Source of the DNA: an uncultured Candidatus Entotheonella sp.
GTDB taxonomy: Bacteria > Tectomicrobia > Entotheonellia > Entotheonellales > Entotheonellaceae
Direction: 5' to 3'
NCBI GenBank assembly: GCA_958295825.1
Contig: OY282375.1
Coordinates: 4,139,489-4,203,488, forward strand
DNA: 64,000 nucleotides
The number at the start of each line of letters is the position of its first letter. The stretch's first letter is position 1. A model generated the notes under the pieces. It ran no database searches and had not been told where the DNA came from. It worked only from the letters and a program-made list of their open reading frames with translations. Of this stretch, positions 45,742 through 54,888 are shown piece by piece. Position numbers and translations under genes: made by a program.

Positions 45742-47073
45742 ATGACCCCGGAAAAGCCGGACAGGCCAGGCGGTCCGCCCACGACCGGCGGACAGGATGC
45801 AGCCATCGTGTTCGCAACCCAAGTTGGCATGGTCATCTTCGGCCTCGCGATCCAGAGCCTCCTGGCTTACACCCTGTTGCCGGAAGGACGCGGCAGCTTT
45901 GCCCTGTGCGTCGTGTTCGCTGGTGTTCTCAGTGTGCTCTTCGCACCCGGGGCGCAACAGGGCGCGCAATACTTCGTCATGACAAAGCAGGCGACCGTTT
46001 CGGAAGCCGTCGGCACTGCCTTGGCGATCTGCCTAGTCGCAGGAGCGTTGGTGGTTGCATTGACGGCCCCGTTCGTCCACAGCGATGTCGCCTTCTTTCA
46101 CAAGGCAGAGACGCGCTCGTTCTACTTGGCGCTTGCTCTGGTACCTGTCATGGCGTTCTCGGGCGCCATGGAGTATCAACTCGCCGGGCTCCGGCGCTTC
46201 GGATATCTCGCGGTGTTCGCCTTGGTGCACGTCGCCGTGAACATCCTCGTTCTGCTGCTCCTCCTCTGGGCCGGGCGGCTTGGGGTGGACGGCGCCGTCG
46301 CGGCGGCCGTTGGCGCGCATGCTTGCACCGTCGTCTTGTGTGCGTGGTACCTGCGGCGGCGCCACGGGCTGGTTCTGACCCATCCGTTCCGCGCTGTCTC
46401 GGCGCGAATCGTCGGCTACGGTCTGCGATTCCATCCCGCGGGCATAGGTGGCGTACTGGAGATGAGCACAGGCGTTCTCATTCTCGGGCTGTTCGCGAGC
46501 CAAGCGGAAATCGGCCTGTTCGCAACGGCGAGCGCGCTCATGTTCCGACTGCGAATGATCTCCGACGCGGTCGGCAACGCGCTGCTGCCCCGTATCGCGG
46601 GTAGCGGCCGCCCGGAATTGACGACACTCTGCCTGCGTGTCGTGTCGTGCGGCACCGCGGCCGCAATTCTCGCCGTGCTCGCGATCAGTACGCCGCTGGT
46701 TCGGATACTCTTCTCCAAGGCCTTCCTGCCAGCGGTCCCGCTACTGTGGATCATCGCCCCGGGCGTGCTCGCCTATGCCTGCGCCGGCATACTCGGAACC
46801 TATTTCAAGGGTATCGACCGACCGGGCATCTGTTCCTGGGCTGCCTCCCTGGGACTGGCGGCGAATCTGATTGCGATTCCCGTGCTCTATCCGGTGGCCG
46901 GCGTCTCAGCCGCGGCTTGGGGGCTGACCTTGGGAATGATTTGCCGACTCGTCCTTCTCGCGGTGGCGTTCGCAAGCACGACTCGAATGCGCTGGCTCTC
47001 AATCTGGCTGCCACGACCCGGCGACGCGGTCTCCTTCTGGCGGGCATGCCGCGCCGCGCTCGGCGGCGGGTAA
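45742..47073 (+). CDS. polysaccharide flippase (Wzx/MATE-like superfamily)
   Basis: The 443-aa protein has about 12 hydrophobic helices: ATQVGMVIFGLAIQSLLAYT, FALVHVAVNILVLLLLLWAG, FHPAGIGGVLEMSTGVLILG and ILGTYFKGIDRPG. It is typical of the polysaccharide_synt / MVF families that flip lipid-linked sugars across the inner membrane. I use the ATG at 45742 because the longer frame from 45646 reads through a duplicated, dead end of a glycosyltransferase gene. In locus logic it moves the glycan made by the glycosyltransferases to the periplasm, where the ligases act. Confidence 0.9.
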   Translation: MTPEKPDRPGGPPTTGGQDAAIVFATQVGMVIFGLAIQSLLAYTLLPEGRGSFALCVVFAGVLSVLFAPGAQQGAQYFVMTKQATVSEAVGTALAICLVAGALVVALTAPFVHSDVAFFHKAETRSFYLALALVPVMAFSGAMEYQLAGLRRFGYLAVFALVHVAVNILVLLLLLWAGRLGVDGAVAAAVGAHACTVVLCAWYLRRRHGLVLTHPFRAVSARIVGYGLRFHPAGIGGVLEMSTGVLILGLFASQAEIGLFATASALMFRLRMISDAVGNALLPRIAGSGRPELTTLCLRVVSCGTAAAILAVLAISTPLVRILFSKAFLPAVPLLWIIAPGVLAYACAGILGTYFKGIDRPGICSWAASLGLAANLIAIPVLYPVAGVSAAAWGLTLGMICRLVLLAVAFASTTRMRWLSIWLPRPGDAVSFWRACRAALGGG

Positions 47074-47199
47074 CCTTGCAGACCATCCTCGACCACCTCT
47101 GCCGCCGGGTATGGCGTCATGATAGCCGTCTGCCTGCCGTACCTGTGGCGACATTACGGGCTGGCCTTCGAGATGCCGGACCGTTCGAATATCAGGCGC

Positions 47200-47360
47200 G
47201 TTCGTGCGCTGGCTGGCTCGACTAGACCTATATGCGCTCTTCGCAGGTGTACGTAGACGCAGTATCTGCGCCGCAGCTTCGACAACCGGGGACAACTTCA
47301 AGTGGTTCCCGGGTACGAGAGAAATAGAGGCGCCCGCCCGGACCGGCAAATTCTGGACCG
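47200..47360 (+). pseudogene. glycosyltransferase fragment, degenerate copy of 49880-50035
   Basis: The stretch with CCTATATGCGCTCTTCGCAG and GACAACTTCAAGTGGTTCCC matches the middle of the glycosyltransferase at 49468-50595 (DRTYMRSSRMYVE, DNFKWFP), with several indels. The rest of that gene is absent here. It shows that an older copy of the ligase plus glycosyltransferase block once stood upstream. I see nothing recognisable in 47074-47199. Confidence 0.8.
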
Positions 47361-47397
47361 GCGGATTTTCTATCGCTGGCCGTGGCGTCTGCGGGTT

Positions 47398-47953
47398 CCG
47401 CCGGCAATTCTCGGTTCTACCCCCGCGCTATAAATGGGCGTGTCTGCGGTCTTAAACCTGCTGCTGTTCTACCGGACACCGACCTGCTGATGGTAAAGCG
47501 CGGATGATTTCGTACCCACATATGTTTTCAGGACGGGTCCTTATCGGTTATTCTGCTCAAGGGAAGAAGCGCGAATCCGCCGTCTGTCATTCTGAGCAAA
47601 GCGAAGAATCCCAGCTTGAGCGGCGAGACTCTTCTCTTCGCTCAGGGTGACAGAGAAGCAGGGTGGCAAAGGGGAATTTCGCCATTTTCTCCCCGCGCGG
47701 GCGGCGGGTCCAACGGCTATGACTCAAAGGTAAACGCATGTTGCAGCTTGTTCCGTTACTCTGGAGGAGACTCGAGTTCGCATCGGTCGCCTGCATCGCC
47801 GTTTCCTTCTGGGCGCTGGCCGTCCTGGTCCACATAAAGCTGCAAGGCGGCGTGGTAGAGCCGCTCGTCCTTGGGGCGATGCTCCTGTGTTGCCTGCTCC
47901 TGCTGGGTTTCGTGAACCTCCGCTGGTGGAAGTCTCTTGGAACGCCGGGATGG
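47398..47953 (+). repeat. long inverted repeat, left arm (right arm 52464-53018)
   Basis: About 555 bp are repeated in inverse orientation at 52464-53018 with scattered mismatches. The arm holds a short gene-end remnant (FSVLP...LRS, stop), the palindromic GTCATTCTGAGC element, the leader GGTAAACGCATGTTGCAGCT and the first 215 bp of the second ligase gene. A shorter third copy in direct orientation lies at about 50588-50747. Confidence 0.9.
47586..47652. repeat. palindromic repeat (GTCATTCTGAGC type); second copy 52758-52826
   Basis: GTCATTCTGAGC...GCGAAGAATCC faces CTTCGCTCAGGGTGACAG, an imperfect long palindrome. Similar elements are dispersed in many environmental bacteria. Here it precedes the second ligase gene and could fold in the leader RNA. 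Confidence 0.7.
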
Positions 47954-49327
47954 TTCCTCCTCGCCTCGATAGCGTCCTACCTCTTCATTTCCTCCGGCGT
48001 TTCGCTCGCCACCGACGCCGAATTGTTGACCAAAGACGTGCTGCGCCAAGCCTTCTTCTTCCTCGTCACCTTGGCTGCCATACTGGGCGGCCGCGGGCTG
48101 CTGGAGCGAATCGGGGCCGAGACGCTGTTGAAGTGGACGCTCGTGATTCTGGTGGCAAGCTGCGCCGTTGTTCTGGCATCGCCGTTGCTGCGCGATATGG
48201 GTGTGCTGCCGGAGTACCGGCATCCCTATCGCATGACTGGCACGTTTACCGACCCCAACGACGCGGGCTTCATCGCCTGCATGACGGAAGTGCTGGCGTT
48301 GGCATTTCAATCCAACGGCCGGCAACGCCCCCTTGCGTGTCTGGCCCTGGTCCTGGGATGCGCCGCGGGGCTCGCCTCGTTTTCCTTTACAGCGATTATT
48401 GTCCTGGGCGGGATGCTGATTCTGTTCCTGCTGCTGAACGTCCGCCGCCTGAGGCAAGACCTCTTGCATACCGGCCTGGCTGTTCTGTGCATGGCCGGCG
48501 TCCTGGTTTGGCTCATTCCCGGGGCGCCGGTCGTGAATACCCACCAAGCCTGGATTGATGACCCGTACGAAGCGAAGCGGGTGGGAGACACGATCACCGT
48601 TTACCTGGTTAACAACAAGCCCCACCGGGCTGACGACCACCCGGCAAATTCCTGGCGATGGCAGCGGGCCGACGCCCGGCGCGGCGATGCCGATACGCAC
48701 GACGATGCCACTTGGACCAACATCGAAGGCGCGCTCTCACCCAACTACACCCCGGCGGACGAAGACGGGGGCAAGTTCTTGCGCGCCTACGGGTCCTTCG
48801 AGAAGAACGGCAGGACGCACCGGGTTCAAACGGAGGCCATAGGCCCGATACTGGCAGCACCCGCAGCGACCGCGATGGCTTTCAGAGGCAAAGACGATCC
48901 CAACTCCAGCAGTGGGAGATCTCTATCAGGACGAATGCTCTTGTGGGGGATGGGCTTCAACAAGGTCCTGGAATCGCCCAGCGCAGGTCACGGCTTGTAT
49001 CAGCTCCACTATATGGAGGGCGCCCCTATCGGAAACCAGGGGAAACCGTCTGGAGTCCACAACCTGTACCTGATGCTGGTTGGCGAAGCGGGCATGATTC
49101 CATTGGCCTTGTACTTGCTGGCTCTGTTCTTCCTGATGCGATTGCTTTGGACGGTGCCGAAGTCCCTGGGCAGGGATTCAGTCGTCGGATGGGTTGTCGT
49201 GATGGCCCTGTACGGCCTGGCGGCTCACCATTTACTCACCATGGGAGCCTACAATTTCGTTATCGGCCTAGCCTGCGCCACGGGGGCGTTCCTCGTTCAG
49301 AGGCAAAGGGACTCAACTGCGACGTGA
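47738..49327 (+). CDS. O-antigen ligase/polymerase with an Ig-like domain in the periplasmic loop (529 aa)
   Basis: Its N-terminal membrane part (about residues 10-260) matches the LRR ligase segment by segment (AFWTLAV / SFWALAV, GFFLDPNDAS / GTFTDPNDAG, LLERIGAETLL). The loop at about 262-420 differs: residues about 290-375 (NSWRWQRADARRGDADTHDD, ATWTNIEGALSPNYTPADED, GGKFLRAYGSF) look like a bacterial Ig-like domain. The ligase then resumes with SAGHGLYQLHYMEGAPIG and GVHNLYLMLVGEAG (His about 441) and the last helices. The enzyme should join or extend glycan chains in the periplasm. The leader region and the first 215 bp are repeated at 50588 and, inverted, at 52464-53018. Confidence 0.9.
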   Translation: MLQLVPLLWRRLEFASVACIAVSFWALAVLVHIKLQGGVVEPLVLGAMLLCCLLLLGFVNLRWWKSLGTPGWFLLASIASYLFISSGVSLATDAELLTKDVLRQAFFFLVTLAAILGGRGLLERIGAETLLKWTLVILVASCAVVLASPLLRDMGVLPEYRHPYRMTGTFTDPNDAGFIACMTEVLALAFQSNGRQRPLACLALVLGCAAGLASFSFTAIIVLGGMLILFLLLNVRRLRQDLLHTGLAVLCMAGVLVWLIPGAPVVNTHQAWIDDPYEAKRVGDTITVYLVNNKPHRADDHPANSWRWQRADARRGDADTHDDATWTNIEGALSPNYTPADEDGGKFLRAYGSFEKNGRTHRVQTEAIGPILAAPAATAMAFRGKDDPNSSSGRSLSGRMLLWGMGFNKVLESPSAGHGLYQLHYMEGAPIGNQGKPSGVHNLYLMLVGEAGMIPLALYLLALFFLMRLLWTVPKSLGRDSVVGWVVVMALYGLAAHHLLTMGAYNFVIGLACATGAFLVQRQRDSTAT

Positions 49328-49467
49328 CGGCAGGCGACCCGAAGGAGCGTAGCAGCATGTCAGTATCCCGGCAAAACGATCATCTCCTGGCAGAAAACTT
49401 CTCCTCTCGGGCGATTACCGTGAAGTCCTTTCCGTCCGTAATGTACCTCAGAGAAAGAGCATGAATC

Positions 49468-50595
49468 ATGTTGACCGGGCAAGAGAGCCGAGCGTCCAGC
49501 ATTCTGCTCATCGCTCCGATACAGAAGACCGGGGCGTCCGATACCAACGTGGTCGGGGGCAGCAAAGTGATGGCCGACGAGCTGGTGCGGGAATTGAGGG
49601 CGCGTGACTTCGATGTGGACGTCATCGATACGTCGGGGGGCGTGACCAATCTGCCCGCCTGGAAAATCAGGGCCAATCGTCTGACGAGGTTCCTGAGAGT
49701 CGCCTGGGGAGCCGCTAGGAAGCTATGGCGCTCCGACCTCGTGCTCCTCATCATCGGGCCCTCGTCGTTGCTGAGCCTGGCGTCGTTCCTGTGGGCCGTC
49801 TGCAAGATCGCGCGCCGGCCCCTGGCGCTGCGTATCAGCGGGGGCGACATGATGTTGGAGTACCTGGGATATGGCGCGTTGGCGCGCTGGCTGGCCGACC
49901 GGACCTATATGCGCTCTTCGCGGATGTACGTGGAGACGCAGTACCTGCACCGCAGCTTCGACACCCGGGACAACTTCAAGTGGTTCCCGACTACGAGAGG
50001 CATAAAGGCGCCCGCCCGGACTGGGCGCGACCGGGTGGAAAAGCTGATTTTTGTTGCTCGTTTGCACATGGACAAGGGGCTGGCTGAAGCCCTCGACGCG
50101 TGCCGCCGCCTGCCGGAGAATTGTCATCTGAACGTCTTCGGCCCCGGCATGTCCGACACGGATTTCTCCTTGTTCGAGGACCATCCCCGGGCGACCTACG
50201 GCGGCATCCTGGACCCGGCGGAAATACCACGGGTCCTCAGTGAACACGACCTACTGGTGTATCCCAGCTACTACAGGAGCGAGGGCTACCCCGGCGCTAT
50301 CCTCGAAGCCTTCCAGTGTGGCCTGCCCGTCGTCGCCGCCAGGATGGGCGGCGTTGCCGAGCTGGTCGAGCACGAAGAGAGCGGGCTGCTGGTGGAACCC
50401 CGTTCCGCTGCAGAGGTCGAGTCCGCGGTCAAGCGGTTGCTGGACGAGCCCGAGTTGTATCGGCAGCTTTGCGAGGGAGCAAGACGGCGAGGGGACCAGT
50501 TTCGGAACGCCGACTGGTACGACCGCGTGGCCTCCGAACTGCGCAGCCTGTGCCGGAAACAGACCCCGCGCGGGCGGCTGGCCAAACGGCCATGA
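49468..50595 (+). CDS. glycosyltransferase family 4
   Basis: The 375-aa GT-B enzyme has an N-terminal GGSKVMADELVRELRARDFD and a donor domain with KLIFVARLHMDKGLAEALDA, YPSYYRSEGYPGAILEAFQC (EX7E) and GLPVVAARMGGVAELVEHEE. The EGYPGAILEA form is seen in enzymes of capsule and exopolysaccharide loci. It is not a close relative of the four tandem copies. It lies 140 bp after the Ig-ligase and 15 bp before the remnant third ligase. A decayed internal fragment of the same gene is at 47200-47360. Confidence 0.9.
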   Translation: MLTGQESRASSILLIAPIQKTGASDTNVVGGSKVMADELVRELRARDFDVDVIDTSGGVTNLPAWKIRANRLTRFLRVAWGAARKLWRSDLVLLIIGPSSLLSLASFLWAVCKIARRPLALRISGGDMMLEYLGYGALARWLADRTYMRSSRMYVETQYLHRSFDTRDNFKWFPTTRGIKAPARTGRDRVEKLIFVARLHMDKGLAEALDACRRLPENCHLNVFGPGMSDTDFSLFEDHPRATYGGILDPAEIPRVLSEHDLLVYPSYYRSEGYPGAILEAFQCGLPVVAARMGGVAELVEHEESGLLVEPRSAAEVESAVKRLLDEPELYRQLCEGARRRGDQFRNADWYDRVASELRSLCRKQTPRGRLAKRP

Positions 50596-50610
50596 CCCAA
50601 GGGTAAACGC

Positions 50611-51185
50611 ATGTTGCAGCTTGTTCCGTTCCTTTTCTGGAGGAGACTCGAGTTCTCGTCGGGTTCCTGCATCGCCTTTTCCTTCTGGGCGCTGGCCGTC
50701 CTGGTCCACGTAAAGCTGCAAGGCGATGTGATCGAACCGCTCGTCCTTAGAGGCTGTTTCATAACTACCTGATGATAGTCACAAGCAAATGAGTTAGAAG
50801 CCATTGAGAAGCTTATTCAGCGTTATCAGCATGCACGCGATATGAAAGAAGCCGCGGTAGACCTCAATATATGGAGGGCGCCCCTATTGGAAACCAGGGG
50901 ACACCGACTGGAGTCCACAACGTGTACCTGATGCTGGCTGGCGAAGCGGGCATGATTCCATTGGCCTTGTACTTGCTCGCTCTGTTCTTCCTGATGCGAT
51001 TGCTTTGGACGGTGCCGAAGTCTCTGGGCAGGGATTCAGTCGTCGGATGGGTTATCGTGATGGGCTTGTACGGCCTGCCGTTTCACCATTTACTCACCAT
51101 GGGGGCTTACAATTTCATTATCGGCTCGGCCTGCGCCACAGCGGCATTCCTCGTTCAGAGGCAAAGAGACCCAACCGCGGCGTGA
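50611..51185 (+). pseudogene. third O-antigen ligase copy, internally deleted
   Basis: The first 137 bp (MLQLVPFLFWRRLEFSSGSC...) and the last 320 bp (MEGAPIGNQGTPTGVHNVYL, LLALFFLMRLLW to the stop) match the 529-aa ligase closely. The middle 1.2 kb or so is replaced by 120 bp. That filler begins with an IS-end-like TAGAGGCTGTTTCATAACTA. The upstream frame stops soon after the junction, so no full ligase is made, though the C-terminal 104 codons remain open. Confidence 0.9.
50748..50767. mobile_element. orphan IS terminal repeat in the ligase deletion
   Basis: TAGAGGCTGTTTCATAACTA matches TAGAAGCAGTTTCATAACTT at 55876 and the inverse of GTTATGAAACCACCTCTA at 56411. All three look like ends of one IS5-related element. 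Here only one end remains, suggesting that insertion followed by adjacent deletion removed the middle of the ligase. Confidence 0.65.
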
Positions 51186-51229
51186 CGGCAGGCGGGGGCA
51201 AATATCAAGTTATGGAGTTCGCTTGGAAA

Positions 51230-52311
51230 TGAACAATGGCCTCCGAAGTCTCTTGCGGCTATGGCGCCGGGTAGGAATGGGCAGCCCTCGAAAGGTCTAT
51301 CACACCGTCGGCGGGCGGGTAGCCAAGCGTCTCGGGCTGAAAAGGACTCCTTTCCTGCCCACCCAGCGTCGACGTCGAGCCCATTGATACGTGCAATTTT
51401 GCCTGCGACCATTGCCAGGTGACGCATTGGACGCGGAAGACGACCCGGTTGACCACCGAGCGCTTCATCTTGATTCTCCGACAGTTGCCGATGCTTCGTC
51501 AGATCAAGCTCCCAGGGCATGAGGAGAACCGCTGCTGAACCGGCATCTGATCGAGATGCTGGAAGAGGAAGAGATGGGGGGGTGTAGTGTCTCCATCCTC
51601 ACCAATGGTTCGGTTTATACCGAGAATATCGCTCAAGGGCTTCGTTCCCTGCGGGGAACGACGATTATCATCAGCATGGACGGCGCGACGGCGGAGACGT
51701 TCGAGACAATCCGGGTCAACGGCAACTTTCAGAAAGTGGTCGATAATGTCGCCGACATGGTCCGCCGCCGCGGCCGCCGCGTCTGGCCCGGTATCGAACT
51801 GCGGTCGGTCATTACGCTCCGGAACGCCCACGAACTTCCAGACTTGGTGCGGTTGGCGAAACGCCTCGGTGTGGACAGGCTGACGGTAACAACTCGGCTC
51901 AGCGACTGGGGAAAAGAGGAGATGGAGGGGTCAATTCAGCCGATAGACGTTTCCCGGGAAGATTTCCGGGTGGACCAGTCTATCCGGGAGTCGAGAGAAG
52001 TCGCGGCCGAGGTCGGGATGCCGCTCAGCGTCGAGCATGGTCAATGGTATTCCAAGGCGAACCGGTGCCCCTGGCCTTGGCAGAGTTCCTACATTGCGGC
52101 GAACGGCGACGTCGTCCCCTGCTGTCGCATAGCGGATTCCAGCGTCGTCAAAATGGGCAACGTGTTCGATGAACCATTCGCCGATATTTGGAACAACGAC
52201 AAATACCGGGAACTGCGCCGGCGGATTGCCGGCGATGACATTCCGCACTATTGCCGTGGTTGCTATGGGATGAAGCCAGTAGCCGCCTCCACGGCCCGGC
52301 GGCCGCAATGA
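51230..52311 (+). pseudogene. radical SAM/SPASM protein, two frameshifts
   Basis: Joining three frames gives a complete radical SAM enzyme. An N-terminal extension is followed by the cluster motif DTCNFACDHCQ (about 51391-51420, CxxxCxxC). Then come HWTRKTTRLTTERFI, GEPLLNRHLIEMLE, SILTNGSVYTENIA and a SPASM-like end with CPWPWQSSYIAANGDVVPCC and HYCRGCYGM holding extra Fe-S cysteines. Single-base changes near 51360 and 51520 break the frame, so only the 251-codon 3' part (from 51556) is open. Relatives in polysaccharide loci modify sugars or peptides. The breaks could be assembly errors, because all the cysteines are kept. Confidence 0.85.
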
Positions 52312-52362
52312 CATGCGGGCGGCCATCGCCCGAGGTGGCGGAGGCTATCAGACGGCAATCTG

Positions 52363-52462
52363 GTGACGCCGCAATCCGCCAACGCCTTGGGAAGGCGGTC
52401 CAAACCTGCGTACGATTATCTACTTGTAGTGGGGCCTGGACGGTCGGGGAGCGGATTCCTAT
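52363..52462 (+). pseudogene. sulfotransferase N-terminal fragment
   Basis: The frame reads KPAYDYLLVVGPGRSGSGFL, the 5'-phosphosulfate (PAPS) binding loop at the start of sulfotransferases. It is cut off exactly where the inverted repeat arm begins. Only about 33 codons survive. It suggests the glycan was once sulfated. The 50 bp before it hold nothing else. Confidence 0.65.
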
Positions 52463-52463
52463 A

Positions 52464-53018
52464 CCGTCCCGGCGTTCCAAGAGACTTCCACCAGCGGAGG
52501 CTCACGAAACCCAGCAGGAGCAGGCAACACATGAGCATCGTGCCAAGGACGAGCGGCTCTATCACACCGCCTTGCAGCTTTGTGTGGACCAGGACGGCCA
52601 GCGCCCAGAAGGAAAAGGCGATGCAGGGGACCGATGCGAACTCGTGCGAACTCGAGTCTCCTCACAGAGGAACGGAATAAGCTGTAACATGCGTTTACCC
52701 TTGGGTCATGGCCGTTTGGCCAGCCGCCCGCGCGGGGAGAAAATTGCGAAATGCCCCTTTGTCACCCTGAGCGAAGCGAAGGGTACCGCCCAAGCCGGGA
52801 TTCTTCGCTTCGCTCAGAATGACAGACAGCGGATTCGCGCTTCTTCCCTTGAGCGGAAGAACCGCTAAGGGCCCTCTCTGAAAACATACGCGGGTACGAA
52901 ATCATCCGCGCCTTACCATCAGCAGGTCGGTCTGGTAGAACAGCGGCAGCAGCCAGTTTAAGATCGCAGCCACGCCCAATTTTCGCGGTGGTGGGGTAGA
53001 ACTGAAAATTGCCGGCAG
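52464..53018 (-). repeat. long inverted repeat, right arm (left arm 47398-47953)
   Basis: This is the inverse complement of the left arm, including the first 215 bp of a ligase gene read on the minus strand (broken by small indels), the palindromic GTCATTCTGAGC-type element and the short gene-end remnant. Recombination between the arms would invert the 5.1 kb holding ligase 2, the glycosyltransferase and the radical SAM gene. Confidence 0.9.
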
Positions 53019-53300
53019 AAAGGCTCGAGCGTATGTCTCTCAACCAGACTATAGGCGCCGGGCCCGCTGTGGATTCCCCAGCCGCGGTCTTTGGTCAAGC
53101 GGGCGCATTCCGCCGCGAAGGCGTCGATGTCCGCGACGTGCTCGATGACTTGGTTGGGCGCGATAACGTCGAAGAATCCATCGAGAAACCCGGTCCTGTT
53201 GCGCTCGTCTATCTCGGAAAAGACGTTGGCATCGTGCCCGTTGGCCCGCAGGAACCGGCGGCCAATAGCCGGCGCTTCCCGGTCAAAGTCCGCCGTATGC
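53019..53300 (-). pseudogene. SAM methyltransferase fragment
   Basis: Minus-strand translation gives RFLRANGHDANVFSEIDERN, GFLDGFFDVIAPNQVIEHVA and DIDAFAAECARLTKDRGWGI, the post-SAM-loop part of a class I methyltransferase (NQVIEHV motif). The end runs into the inverted-repeat arm (FSVLP...LRS, stop), of which a copy also lies before ligase 2. The N-terminus was replaced by an IS1595 remnant. Confidence 0.75.
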
Positions 53301-53304
53301 CTGG

Positions 53305-54150
53305 TAGCCCCGCATTTTCACCAAATACCCGACGCAAGAATCCTGCCTTGACCATCTCGAAACCGTCCGTTGGGGCGATAACCCTGCCTGCCCGTCTTGC
53401 AAGAGCAACAACGTGGCGCGCAGAATGAACGGGACAAGGCGGGCCGTTGGAATTGCCACGCTTGCAAGTCCAGCTTCAACATCCTGTCCGGCGTCCTCAT
53501 GCACAAGACCCAGGTTCCCTGCAAAAGTGGTTCCTGGCGATCAGCCTGATCGTCAACGCCAAGAAAAGCCTGTCCAGTTGCCAGCTTGCCCGTGACTTGG
53601 ATTTGAACCAGAAAACGGCCTGGTACATGCAAACCCGCATTCGTGTTGAGATGGTGAACCGCGAGCGTCACCTGCTGCAAGGCATCATCAAAGCCGACGA
53701 AACCTGCTTGGGCGGCAAGCCGCGCAAAGGCAACCGGCGCGAAGACGACAAGCCCGCCCCAAGGGGCACGGCACTGCCAAGCGGTTGATCGTCGGCGCTG
53801 TGGAACGCAGCGGCCGCGTGGTGGCGAAGACAGCCGCCAGCGCGAGCGGCAAAGCCCTGTTGAAGTTCATCAAGACACCGTGGAGCCTGCCGGCTCGTTG
53901 CCGATGACGGACGCATGGAAAGGGCTATGGGGGCGTCAAGAACTTCATGTCGCACGCGGTTGTGAACATAACACAGCCTGCGTTGACGGCTCGGTTCACA
54001 CCAACACGATTGAAGGCTTCTGGTCTCTGCTGAAACGCGCCTGGTACGGCTCGCATCACCCCTACGGCATCCCCTGCACCCTGTTGTACATCGCGGAAGC
54101 CTGCTGGACGTACAACGAGCGCAAGAACGTCGGTCCCCTTCAGCACCTTC
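53305..54150 (+). pseudogene. IS1595-family transposase, degenerate copy
   Basis: This is nearly parallel to the copy at 63306-64000: YPTQESCLDHLETVRWGDN with a CPSC zinc-ribbon half, then NAKKSLSSCQLARDLDLNQK, MVNRERHLLQGIIKADETCL, LIVGAVERSGRVVAKTAA and NTIEGFWSLLKRAWYGSHHP. At least four frame breaks are present. The DDE-type residues appear as ADET and in the NTIEGFWS region. The 3' end adjoins a DNA methyltransferase start. Confidence 0.88.
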
Positions 54151-54167
54151 AGCCGAGGGTGCTTCGC

Positions 54168-54888
54168 ATGAACAAGCTCTACTACGGCGACTGCTTGACG
54201 GTGATGCGGGAATACATGAGGGCTCGGCAGTGTAGACCTGATCTAACTTGGACCTCCTTTCAGTTCAAACCGCTCCTGCAATACCCTATACAAGGATGAA
54301 CCGGGCGTCCGTTGCCGGATCAGGTTGATGCCTTTTGCGACCTGTGGACGCTGAATGAAGAAACCGAGCCACCATGCCGGTACTCATACGTGAAAGCGGT
54401 ATTGATGACAAAGTGGCTGAGTTCTGGCGTATCTGGATGAATGCCCTGCGTGGCATGAATGAAAAGCTGTTGGCGTATCTGTCTTACATGGTGGAACGCC
54501 TGTTGTTCATGAAACCCATCTTGAAGCCAGCAGGCTCAATCTATTTGCATTGCGACCCCACCGCCAGTCACTGCATCAAGGTGATGATGGACGCCATCTT
54601 TGGCCACGAGAGTTTCAGGAATGAAATCGTGTGGTCCTACCGGCGTTGGCCTTCAAAAAGCCGAAACTTCCAAACGATGCACGACACCATCTTGTTCTAC
54701 GCCAAGGGCAAAAAGAACACGTTCAACGTCGATTATGAGCCAGCAAGCGAAAGTTATCTGAAGCTTCAAGGGACAAACCCGGATTCTCGATTCAGAGACA
54801 AAGACCAGGAAACTGGTAGTTGATAGACCAACCAAGGGAATGCCGCAGCGCGACGTATGGGATAATTTCCATCTGAGCTAACCGCCCT
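54168..54888 (+). pseudogene. type III-like DNA methyltransferase (mod), broken
   Basis: MNKLYYGDCLTVMREYM at 54168 is the N-terminal SAM/DNA-methylase motif. After a gap the frame at 54374-54823 gives GIDDKVAEFWRIWMNALRGM, LKPAGSIYLHCDPTASHCIK and FRNEIVWSYRRWPSKSRNFQ, the typical middle of N6-adenine methylases of the mod type. A further frame carries GMPQRDVWDNFHLS. The DPPY motif region between the pieces is missing. No restriction gene is present. It is a remnant of a restriction-modification gene. Confidence 0.85.

Noticed and set aside
53009-53428. Plus-strand 139-codon frame
   Set aside because: The minus strand of the same DNA encodes methyltransferase motifs (NQVIEHV), and the 3' part reads into the IS1595 relic in the wrong frame.
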